Source: Hypomyces perniciosus | Taxonomy: Eukaryota > Ascomycota > Sordariomycetes > Hypocreales > Hypocreaceae | DNA: 64,000 nucleotides | Reading direction: 5' to 3' | NCBI GenBank assembly: GCA_008477525.1 | Contig: SPDT01000004.1 | Coordinates: forward strand, 248,001 to 312,000 | In this document: one piece after another, positions 1-10,601 of the stretch | Numbering within the stretch: position 1 is the first letter of the stretch | Layout of the letters: each line of letters opens with the position of its first letter | Notes under the pieces: model-generated | Told to the model about the DNA's origin: nothing | The model's database searches: none | The model's input: the letters and a program-made list of their open reading frames with translations, nothing else | Program-made: the position numbers and the translations under genes

Positions 1-3000
1 TACAATACATAGCTTTAATAGGAATACTAGAAATAATTATTTATAATTTTATATGTTTCTATTAACCTTATACCTATTAATAGGCTTATTAAAGCTTTAC
101 TATAATAGCGCTTTAAATACTTTAAAGTATTATTAAACTTAGCAGATATATAGTTAGTGGAATAAAATATATAAAAATATAGGAAACTAGTTAATTTTAG
201 CCTATAGGCTATATACTATAAGGGGTATATTTTATTACTGCAATAACTATTCTCTAAAAACTTTCTAGCCTTTACGCGCCTATATGCAAAAGGCATTATT
301 ATTATTATTATTATTACTACTATTTAAAGCAGCAGCCTCTTTAAAGTAAACTAAGTTCTCCTTCTTTAATAAATTAAATTAAAGGTATAATGCCTTTTTA
401 TACTGAGTTGCTATTTAATTATATAAGCTTATAAATATATAAAGAAAAGAGAGTATATTTATTTAATTATCTTTTTTATTTATAGCTTAAAAAAGCCAGT
501 ATATAATTTATATAAGCATTAAATAACTATATAGTATATAATTAAATTAAATAATATAAATAAATTATAAAGGAGTTTATTAAAAGGTATATTAGTAATT
601 ACTATTAAAGTAAACAGTATACTGCTAAAAGTAGGCGATAGAAATATATTAAGAGAAGTCTTTTTTACTGGTAATTGCTAACTTTAAGTCACTTTTATAA
701 AAAAGGGATAATAGTATAGTAGTAGTAGGGGCAGGAGCAGTAGCGGTAGTAGAGGTAGAAGTGGGAGCAGTTATTAAAGTAGCAGCAGCAGCAGTAATAA
801 AGGCAGGGGCTAGAGCAGAAGCAATAGCTGCTTTAACAGTAAGGCGTGCTTTATAAGCAGCTGTAATGGCAGTAGTATAGCGCGCGTTAAGAGCGGCAAA
901 AGCTGCAATATCCTTTAACTAGGCCAGACTAGCTGGCGCAGGAGTAGGAGCTAGAGTAGGAGCTGGTGCAGGAGTAGGAGCAGTAATAGGTATAGCCGCT
1001 TAGCCAGCTAAGCGATTAATACCGCGATAAGCTACCTTTAGGGGGCGACTATAACTATACTTTATTAATAAAGTATTTTTCTCTTGCAATTTCGCTATTA
1101 GCTAATAAATATATAGTGTAAAAGGAATTAGTTAAAAGTGTAATATTTATAGCAGGAGCTATACTGCTATTGCTGTTAATATTAATATTGATATTGTTAT
1201 TAATATTAATAATAATAATGTTAATAATTAAAGAAAAAGAGCGAGAAATAAGGCTGGGGGGCAGTTAATATACTTATTCTAGCTATTTAGGACCTATTTA
1301 CCTACTTAAAAGCTTTATTATTTAATTTCCTATTATTATAGAATAATAATAGCTATAGCGCTTATATTCTTTTTACCTCTATAATAGAATATCGATATAT
1401 ATTTATAATAAAGAGCTTTTAATTAAATAAAGATACTCTAGAAGCGCGGCCAGTTAGTTATAATACTATAGATAAGTTAAAGTAGCAGTTAATAAAGTAT
1501 TAGGAATAGCTTTATTAACTGGGGGGTATATTAGGTTAAGTAGGCCGGGGCCTTACTGTTTATTAGCGCTAGGGAGCTCTTATCTGCTATATAAGTAAAT
1601 ATAAGCTGATATATATATTATATAAGCAATATATTAGACTATGTAGGCGCTTATAAAGCGCCTGTATACAGCTTCTTCTTTATGTTAGCTATATATATAT
1701 AGCGAGGCCACTACGGTATATTCTCTTTTATAGAATCAAGCTTCGTTTCCTATCTCTCTATACTCTATATAGCTGTGCCGCGCTCCGCCACAATAGTTTT
1801 TCCTGCAATTCTATAATTAATAGTAATAAAGTTTTGTTTTTAATAGTGGCTTTATTAAGCTGTTAATAGTCTATAATTAACTGCAGTTTGCCCCCTTTTT
1901 TAATATAAATATAAATAGATAGCCTGCTTCCAATAAAAAAGGTTGGATATACTTTTTAGCTAGTATATCGCTTAAATAGTTATATAGACTTTTAAGCTCT
2001 TTTTCGTTTAGATTATACATTTTATAAAAGGTAGTATTTATATTATTTTTAAGCTTAATTATATAGTCCTATTAACTATATTCTAGTAGTTTAGTATTAA
2101 GTGTTTCTTTAAATAATTTATTATACTTTTAGTATTTTTGAAAGATATTTTGCAGTTATTTTAATAATACTGCTATTTTAAGGCCTTTTCTTTTAAGCAT
2201 TTTATTAATATTATTAAATGCTTTCTGTAAAAAAGTAATTATTTTTTAGATTTATTTATCTTTTTTTTACTTTATTTAAGTTTTATTTTTAGATAGATTG
2301 TTTCTATAATTAAATTAAAGGTAATTTTTTTAATTCTGTTTTTTAATATATTTAGGGGTTCTATATAGGATTTCCGCCCTGCAGCTAAAGCCTTTTTAAT
2401 AGTTTTAATTACTAAAGAAACTTTACTATCACGCTAATAAAGCTAGCCTTTTTCCTAGTTAATATTAAAGTTATTGTATTTTAAATAAAGATAACTAAGA
2501 ATAATATTATATTTATTAATATTCGCTATATTATAAAGAACTACTCCTTTATATTTACCGATTTTAATTTTAAGATTATTAATCTTTCACTTAACTTATC
2601 TATTATTATATATAAAGGCTCCTTTTTCTATTTAATAAAGTTGGTATAGTTTAGTTTTCTTTTTTTAAAGTAACTGTAAGCGATTTATAGTTATAGGTAT
2701 AATAAAATTGCCTATTGCTTTACTGTCTCTTAATATATATAGCCGATATTCTTTAACTATTGTCTTTGATTTAAAATATAATGAATTTTTATTGTTATTT
2801 TTATTATTTAATATTTTAAGAGATATAATTTATTAGTTATTACTTTATAGCTGTTGTATAGGTAATATTAATTGATTTTTAATTCTTTTTTTTATATAGA
2901 TTTTGCAGTTAATTAAGGTTCTTTAAAGTAAATACTACCTTTTCTTATTATAGGCAGTTCTTTTATAGGTAATAAAGTTAAACTAGTTTCAGTGCAGCTC

Positions 3001-4044
3001 TTTTATAATTTAATTAATCTTTTTGTTTTTTAAAGTAGGTTTATATTTTATATACTTGTATATTTACTATTTTAAAGGTTTTCCTATAAGTGGGTAATAT
3101 ATTTATCTTTTTAATAGTATATATAGTTTAGTAATAAATATAAGGTATTATTAGCTTATTATAAATACTAATGCTGTAATTTATTTTACTTATATATAAT
3201 ATACTTTAGGCTATTGCACTTTAAATAGTATTATCGATTATATTTAAACCTTCTATTATAGCAGAAATACTATTTTATTAACTTCTTTTAGCACTAAATA
3301 TAGTATCCTTTAAACTTATATCCTTTAAGTTTTTATAGCTAATAATATTCCTTTAGGGTTTTAGTATTTGGTTTAATAATAATAATTTTAAGGTTTTAAT
3401 ACTATATAGTTATAATTTATTCTTTAAAAGCGTTATTATCTTATATTTATTTTATAGGGTAGAATAGGATTTTACTTAATAATATATTATATTTTACTTT
3501 CTCTTAAAAGTATATTATATACCTGTATATAATATAAGTAACTTAAGATATCGTATAGTATTTTTTATAAGTGGGGTTATTTGCAGTATAGTCTCTTTAT
3601 ATATAAAAGTATATAGGTTCCGCTTATATAGTTAAAGCAGCTAGGATAGCTTTAACAGCTATTTTATTATTAACTTTATCTTATATATAAAGCTATTTAT
3701 ATAGGTATAGGTTCAATTTATTTTATTATATACCTATAGTAACTTTTTTAATTAAGTTTAAGTAGTATTTATTTTACCTTTAAGGTTACTGTTTATAGGT
3801 AATATATTTTCTGGTTTTAAAGGTATAGTATTATATAGCAGTAATCTATATTATAAAGGGTTATTTTTATTTTTATTGTTAAAGTCGCTGCTGCTAGTTT
3901 ATTTTTTATTATATATAGTAATTTAGTTAAAATATTAATAGTTGATTATAGTAACTATTTATTTATTTAAGATATTATTATCTTTATTTAAGTTTATAAA
4001 ATTAAAGTTTAGGTTTTATTTTATTAAATTATCTAGGAGTAGTA
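1..4044 (-). mobile_element. RIP-decayed Ty3/gypsy retroelement (partial)
   Basis: Very AT-rich DNA with no usable reading frame. Read on the minus strand around 1960-1800 it gives a degraded gypsy reverse-transcriptase core: an I-Y-I-K-K-G-G-K-L-Q-L-I-I-D-Y string followed by an L-N-K-A-T-I-K-N block, which matches the family pattern FVKKKDG-LRLC-DYR-LN--TIKN-YPLP. Further downstream on the same strand (about 1770-1690) there is a relic of the following catalytic block. Stops in this frame are TAA/TAG, as expected from CAA/CAG hit by C-to-T. LTRs were not located. The plasmid at 4045 is inserted at the right edge of this DNA. The gypsy assignment rests on the RT string only. Confidence 0.6.
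720..1000 (-). repeat. low-complexity Ala/Pro-coding tract
   Basis: A run of GCAGTAG/GGAGCAG-type triplets. On the minus strand (about 1005-915) it reads as a P-T-P-A-P-A-P-T-L-A-P-T-P-A-P-A type tract. It is less AT-rich than its surroundings and probably is a relic coding low-complexity segment of a transposon protein. No function is assigned. Confidence 0.5.
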
Positions 4045-4502
4045 TATATATTACCCTATAGCCTAATTTATTTAGATACTACTAATACTTTTAATTATTT
4101 TCAAATTTAAAATACATAATTTCTGAAATCTTATTTTTACACTACACCTTTATAAAGAGTTATACATTATAATAATCTTTATTATAAAGGCTTTATATAG
4201 CTACTGTATAGTATTCATTTAAACTATAACAATAAAATTTATTTTACAACTTTTTATTTCTAAAACCGTTAATCTAAAACGTAATATATCCATTATATTT
4301 AATATAATTGAGATATTAATTAATTGTATTTTATATAATATTTTCTCTTTAACTATAGTAACTAAAGGTATAGGTCTACAGGGAGGTTTATTATTAAATA
4401 CAATTCTAAAATTTAATACTAAAACTATTAAATTTTTACTAAGAGTTGCAAACTCTATATATAATGCTTACTTTCCTACTTATTAAGTAAGAAAATTTTC
4501 AA
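4045..4502 (+). repeat. left terminal inverted repeat of the plasmid (458 bp)
   Basis: Matches the reverse complement of 10144-10601 over its full length without indels: position x pairs with 14646-x. The outermost shared bases are tatatattaccc. Differences from the other arm are mostly C/T and G/A transitions, for example TAA at 4484-4486 where the right arm has CAA. In linear plasmids the TIR carries the replication origin and the 5' end is bound by a terminal protein (family knowledge). The DNA polymerase frame is already open inside this repeat. Confidence 0.9.
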
Positions 4503-7500
4503 CGAGCTTACTTTCCTTTAAGAATAATCTTAATAATGTATTAATAGAAAAATATAAAGAAATGCAAGATAAATTTAAGGTTTATAAAATAAATAATAAA
4601 GGTTAATATTCTTTTTATTACTTAGATGATAATATGGTTATTGATTCTTTTGTTTTATAGAAAGCTTTAGAATTATTCTATCTATATTACAATTATAATT
4701 TTAATATTGAACATTTTAATATTATGTTTTATATTAAGTTCCCTAATAGTGATGTAAGATCTTGTTTTACTGTTCAAATTGCTAGTAATAAAGAGTTGGA
4801 TAAACTTTTTGACATTTTAGCTTATATTTTTACTTTTAAAGAGATCTCAGGAAAAGTATCTAAAGATCATAACATGGATACATGTTTTGTAAATAATTTA
4901 CCTAAAGGTAACATATTTTTTAACTTTAAACCTTTAAAAAATGTTGAATTTACAAAATATGAAAATATAATAGATCAAGAAGAAAATATTCAAAACCTTA
5001 AATATGTAGAAGGTAAAGACTACATAAAAGATTTTAAATATAGAAATGCATCAATACCGGCATATATAGATTTAACAGCATGACCAAATATAAATTTTTC
5101 ACCCAATAATACTAATACTCATTCTACTATTAATGTTAAGTTAAACGATAATAAAAGTTATATTATAGATTTAATCATTAATATAGGTGAAAATAGCTAT
5201 TACGTAACAGCAAGAAATAAGGATAAAATTCTATATACTTTTATTGATGAAACTACAAGTGATGAAAAAGATTATACTAAATTTAAAGGAATTATTAACG
5301 AAAATGGCATTAAAAAGTATATTATTTTAATTTAGGTAGAGTAGCTTTTTATACAATTGTTAGAAAGACTAGTTTTATTACAAAGACTAGTAAAGATATA
5401 ATTAACTTAAATAAACCCAGAATATTAACTTTGGATATTGAAACAAGAGTTAATAAAGATAATTATATGATACCTGTCTGTATATCTATTTATAATGGTG
5501 TAAAAGCTAATATTTATTTATTTAATAAGGATTCTTGAGAGGTAGATATAATTAAAGCACTTAAGAGTATATTAATAAGAAAATATGATTCTTATAGAGT
5601 ATATGTACATAATTTTTCATATTTTAATAGCATATTTATGCTTGATGCTTTATCAAAATTAAGTGAAATTAAAATTCTTATAAGAGATAATAAAATTCTG
5701 AAATTAGCTTTAAAATTTCAAACTGAAGGTGAAAGAGAATATAGAATATATTTCCAAGATTCATTACTTATATTACCTGATTCTTTAAATAAACTATCAA
5801 AAAGTTTTAATATCGAAAATAAAAACTTTCCTTTGTCCAGCGAAACGTAGCGAACAGGGTCTAGCCCCCTGGCTCCTACCGACCTGTTGCCCAGACGAGG
5901 CTGTTGTACCTAGATACAGAGTGGTCGTAAATAGTAATAAAAAAAAAAAATATCGAAAATAAAAAGTTAATATTTCCTTTAAAGTTTTTAAATAAAGAAT
6001 ATATATCTTGAGAATATGCAGGAACAGTGCCAGAATATAAATATTTTTATAATAACGATTTATCTATTAAAGATTATAATAACTATTATAAGCAATATAA
6101 AATTTGAAAATTAAAAGATGAATTAATCAAATATTGTGAACAAGATACTATAGCTTTATATTAAATCATTATTAAATTTCAAAAAGAGATTTATGAATTA
6201 TTTAATGTAGATATTACAAAACATCCAACTTTACCTTTATTAGCTTTTAATATTTATAGATCAAACTTTCTGAGTTTATCCAAATTGATACCAAATGTTC
6301 TTTCTAAGATGCATTTTTCTATTCAACAAAGTTATTTTGGAGGTATTACAGAAACATATAAAGCTTCAGGTAAAGATATTCATTCATATGACGTAAATTC
6401 TTTATACCCTTCATCTATGGCCAAATTTCCTATGCCTGTAGGTACACCAATATTTTTTAGCGGTAATGTTCATGAATATATTGAAAATCCTTTTGGTTTC
6501 TTTAAAGTTAAGGTTATTGCCCCAGATTCTATAAATAAACCTTTTTTACCTAAGAAACATAATACACCAAGTGGAAAAAGAATTATTTTCCCAGTTGGAG
6601 AATGAGAGGGTTGATATTTTAGCGAAGAAATTAAAAATGCTGAAAATTTAGGTTATAAATTTGAGGTTTTAGAAGGTTATTTATTTGAAAAGGCATTTAT
6701 ATTTAAAGAATTTATTGAAAAATTATATACTATAAAATCTAAATCTGATTCATCTGATCCAAAATATTACATTGCAAAACTTCTTATAAAACTCTTTATA
6801 TGGGAGATTTGGATTAAACCCTATTGTAGATGAAGTAAAAGTTTTATCCGCTGATGAAGGAGATAAAATAATTATGAATCAAACAAACGTTAAAGCTATA
6901 CCATTAAATAGTGGTAAAGTTGTAGTTTCATATACAAAAAGTGATACTGAAAGTAATATAAAAAATATTTCTGTACCTATTTCTTCAGCTATAGCAGCAT
7001 ATTCTAAAATAACAATGTCTGAATATATGACTAAATATAGTGATCATCTTCATGCTATAGATACTGATGGAATCAAGGTTGATTGTGAACTTTTACCAGA
7101 TGAAATAGATAGTAAAACTTTAGGTAAAATGAAGTATGAATTCACTTTCAAAGAAGCTGTTTTCCCAGCACCTAAAGTTTACTGAGGATTATTATCTAAA
7201 GCTTATAAAAATTATACTAATGAATTAGTAAAAATAAAAGGATTAAAAAATCCTTTACCTTATTTTATATTTAAATCAATTATTAATAAACATGTTGTAT
7301 TAAAAGTTAAACAAGAAAAATGAAAAAGAGATTTATCAAAGTCAACTATCATAGTTTCTAATGGACCATACTCACTTAGATTAACAGAAAATAAACGTGA
7401 ATTAATATTTGATAATTTTGGTAATTTTATTGATAGTTTACCTTTATATTTAAAAAATGGAAACATTGAAAATAGAAACCCTCAATTAGTGTATTATCTT

Positions 7501-7521
7501 TCTGAACCGAAGAAAATTTAA
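4232..7521 (+). pseudogene. plasmid family-B DNA polymerase, mitochondrial code, disrupted
   Basis: Protein-primed family-B DNA polymerase that would replicate the linear plasmid inside mitochondria. Motifs in order: exonuclease I T-L-D-I-E-T-R near 5428; exonuclease II V-H-N-F-S-Y-F-N near 5610; exonuclease III Y-C-E-Q-D-T-I-A-L near 6132; polymerase A S-Y-D-V-N-S-L-Y-P-S near 6381; motif B N-S-L-Y-G-R-F-G near 6792; motif C I-D-T-D-G near 7057. TGA occurs in frame where Trp fits (5081, 5536, 6603, 7183, 7321). The frame is open back into the TIR to about 4226-4232, where ATA may be a mutated ATG, so the true start is uncertain. Lesions: TAA 4484, TAA 4604, TAG 4658, TAA 6162 (all explainable as CAA/CAG with C-to-T), single-base frameshifts near 5325 and 6790 in homopolymers, and a retroposon at 5826. 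The native stop is TAA 7519-7521. It is non-functional, and unreadable by nuclear translation anyway. Confidence 0.88.
5826..5950 (+). mobile_element. short poly(A)-tailed retroposon (SINE-like or truncated LINE)
   Basis: About 125 bp of GC-rich sequence that breaks the otherwise AT-rich polymerase gene. It ends in a 12-13-base A run. The 15-mer tatcgaaaataaaaa lies on both sides (5811-5825 and 5951-5965), a target-site duplication typical of LINE-machinery retroposition. Removing the insert and one copy restores the polymerase frame. An internal ggtctagcccc resembles a Pol III B box only weakly, so tRNA ancestry is a guess. The sequence shows no RIP, which fits its short length. No other copy was noticed in the window. 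Confidence 0.75.
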
Positions 7522-7734
7522 CACTTAATTTTAATTTAATAATTATAATTTATTTATAACTTATTATACTGTTTTCTCTTAATATTTTATTAGGAGAAAG
7601 CAGGCGAGTTAACAAATATTTTTATATTGTATGGTCGCCTACTCCCTAATTAATAATTATTACCTCCCACCCTCCCTATATATTTATATTAAAATGTGTA
7701 TTTCACTACCTATTAAATGATTATGTATTAAATA
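7522..7734. other. spacer between converging plasmid genes
   Basis: A 213-bp spacer between the DNA polymerase stop (7521) and the RNA polymerase stop (7735). It contains a GC-richer stretch with a short inverted repeat (aggcga at 7602-7607 and tcgcct at 7635-7640) and a pyrimidine-rich cctcccaccctccc tract. It could be a two-way terminator or processing site; this is inference only. Confidence 0.35.
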
Positions 7735-10420
7735 TTATAATATCATATATCTACCATTGATTTTTTTAAGATCTAAAAATCCTTTTTCAGGAAGTACAGG
7801 TAAAGGTAAATAATTATATCTATTATTTTTATTTTTAATTTTTACATTATATAAGCCATCTTTTTAAATAATTGGAACTTTGTAATCATTTAGACTATTA
7901 ATTAATCTATCATTAATTTTAATTAAGAAATCCTCTATACTATATAAGTTAATAAATTTTTCTCTAACTATATTTGATAGTTCCAATATATCATTAGGAT
8001 GAGTTCCAAAGCAATCATGTACTGTAAGTATATACTCACCTTTATTTTTTCATGACAATATAACATCCATTAAATGTGAAGCATCCATTGAATTAATTAT
8101 ATTAGGTATTATAGCTCGTACTTCTGCTCTTGTATCTTTTTCATTTAATCACTTTCTTAAAACACCTGTTCTATTTTTACCTAATAAGTTTAGTGTAACT
8201 TTTTGTACTTTTGAAAGGTTATAGTGTTGTGTTAAAACTAATCCATTAGGTGTTGATCAAGTAATTGGCAAATTAAGTTTAACTAAAATTTTAGCCATAT
8301 TTGACAGATATTTATAAACAGTGTGTAAAGCTGGATATTGATTAAATATATTATTACTAACAATTTCTCCTAATTTTTCTACTTCAAAAGTATTTAATAT
8401 TACAAAACCATCAATATTTGAAGATGGAACACGATAATCGTAAACAATAATTTCCTTTCCTTTATGTATTATTTTCTTCTCGATATTTTCCAAAATAGAT
8501 TTTAATTGTTCAACAATACCATAAGTAGTAACACTGTAAGATTTAGTCATGATAACAGATTTAAGTTCTTTTCTAGTAAGCTTTATATCTTTAAATTTAT
8601 AATTATTAGAATCAAGTTTTCATGAATCATTCATAGCTTTATTAATCTGCGGTATAACTGAACTATAAAAATCATTAACAATCTCATGATTTTTAGTGTT
8701 TATAAGATTAACTTGTTCAGCTAAGTTTTGGTCAAGAAGCATAGCTGCAAAATGTTGAACACCACTACATGTAGCATCTAAGAAAATTGGTAATGAAACT
8801 TTATAGTTAGGATTATCTTTTATCTGTCTTATAACTAAACAAAAAGCCACAAATAATGATGGAGATTCAGCTTTTAAAATGAAAGTTTTATCCATTAAGT
8901 ATATTCTATCTAAATTATTTATAACTCATTCATAATGTTTTTCAAAAGTGTTTTTTGCCATATTATTTTCATTAAAACAATTAGCACCATAAATATATAA
9001 GTAATATTTACCTTGTTCAGTTAATATTTTACCTTTATTCAAATTAATAAGAGACAAAGAGAATTCATTACCTTGATAATCTAAATAAAAAGATCTCGTG
9101 TAAATTCTACCTCTTTAATCAATATTTAGATTTAAATAAAACGAGTTATTTCAAACAAGCGCGCTGTTTCTAATAAAATATAATTATCTATAAAACTATT
9201 ACCATTCTTTTCTTTATAATATTCTAATAAGAAGGCTCCCTCGTTATCCAAATAATTTAAAACATTATTATTAACTTTGAAATCTAAACTATTTAGATAG
9301 TTCACAACATTATATATGTTCTCATTAAGAGAAATATTGTAACTATGTTGACTAGATCCAGTAACCAACCCCTCTTGATAATCTTGCTCTCTATTTAATA
9401 AAAAACCACTGTATTCTCCTTCTCCTCATTTTAAAGGTTTAGTTAGCATAGGTAAAGACTGAGGTGTAATCATATAATTATTACGTAAATCATTTTCATA
9501 TTCTTTATTTAATATAATTCTATTCTGATTATCATTAAAAACTCTAATGAAAACTGGGTTAAGTTGAGTTGTAAATAATTCAATAACGATGTTACCCAAT
9601 TTTAAATAAAAAACTGTATCTAAACTAAAAGAATCTTCAAATTCTTTATAAGAGTTATAATCTTTTTTATAATTATCTTTATAAATTTGCATACATATAT
9701 TTTTCCTATAATAACAGCAATATTAGTTTCACCCGATTTATGATAATAGTGTAAAATGTAAGTAAAAGCAATTATAATATTTTTATCTTTAATTAAAAAT
9801 CCCTTAAAGCTTTTAAATGATCTAGATAAAATACCTTTTTTATTATATAATTCTAAAATTTCTAATACTTTAACAAATATCTTTCTTTCATTCTTAAATA
9901 AATGCAAATGTAATTTAAAAGCATCCCTAGCTATATTTATTCATTTCTCTTCAATTTTATATCAAGCCAATTAATTTTTATTTTTATTTTCAGTTAAAAC
10001 TTTGTCTAATTTATATAAAAATACATTGAATTTATTATTTTTAACTTTATTATTATTATTGTTTAAAGTAGAATACCTGTAAATATTGTTAATTTTACTG
10101 TGATTATTTAATCAGTTAAAGACGTTATCCCCTCGCCCACTTATTGAAAATTTTCTTACTTGATAAGTAGGAAAGTAAGCATTGTATATAGAGCTTGCAA
10201 CTCTTAGTAAAAATTTAATAGTTTTAGTATTAAATTTTAGAATTATATTTAACAATAAACCTTTATATAGACCTATACCTTTAGTTACTATAGTTAAAGA
10301 GAAAATATTATATAAAATACAATCAATTAATATCTTAATTATATTAGCTATAATAGATATATTGTGTTTTAGATTGATGGTTTTAGAAATAAAAAGTTTT
10401 AAAATAAATTTTATACTTAT
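7735..10420 (-). pseudogene. plasmid phage-type RNA polymerase, mitochondrial code, disrupted
   Basis: Single-subunit RNA polymerase of the T7/mitochondrial type, which transcribes the plasmid in mitochondria. Read from high to low coordinates it shows R-G-R-I-Y near 9113, [13 protein letters not shown] at 8778-8740 (catalytic Asp motif), [19 protein letters not shown] at about 8577-8518 (O-helix Lys/Tyr region), and H-D-C-F-G-T-H near 8019-7999 (second catalytic Asp). In-frame TGA codons sit at Trp positions. The frame is open through the right TIR to about 10420, so the first part is encoded by the same repeat sequence as the polymerase N-terminus. Lesions: TAA at 9971-9973, 9115-9117 and 7864-7866 (transition-type), and frameshifts near 9690 and 9125-9145. 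The native stop is TAA (complement of 7735-7737). Confidence 0.88.
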
Positions 10421-10601
10421 AGTTTAAATTAATACTATTAAGTGGCTATATAAAGCCTTTATGATAAAGATTATATTAATGTATAACTCTTTATAAGGGT
10501 GTAGTATAAAAATAAGATTTTAGAAATTATATATTTTAAATTTGAAAATAATTAAAAGTATTGGTAGTATCTAAACAAATTAGGCTATAGGGTAATATAT
10601 A
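10144..10601 (-). repeat. right terminal inverted repeat of the plasmid (458 bp)
   Basis: Partner of 4045-4502. It carries its own set of transitions: where the left arm has ctacagggagg the right arm reads ctatataaagg on the matching strand, while elsewhere (CAA versus TAA) the right arm keeps the older base. The two arms have therefore been mutated independently after they stopped being homogenised by plasmid replication. Confidence 0.9.

Larger units (their letters stand above)
4045..10601. mobile_element. integrated linear mitochondrial plasmid (invertron)
   Basis: A 6,557-bp unit bounded by two 458-bp terminal inverted repeats. It holds two converging genes, a family-B DNA polymerase (+) and a T7-like single-subunit RNA polymerase (-). 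This is the classic layout of fungal linear mitochondrial plasmids such as kalilo and maranhar. In both genes conserved Trp positions are TGA, so the genes use the mold mitochondrial code (table 4). The flanks are RIP-decayed nuclear-type transposon DNA; no target-site duplication is visible next to 4045 or 10601. Damage is light: a few frameshifts, a few CAA-to-TAA-type nonsense changes and one retroposon. A nuclear integration is the simplest reading; an assembly chimera is the main alternative. Confidence 0.88.

Noticed and set aside
4724..5083. Separate small genes in 4.7-9.9 kb under the standard code
   Set aside because: They are pieces of two long genes cut only by TGA codons, a few frameshifts and transition-type stops; the motifs run across the pieces in the correct order.
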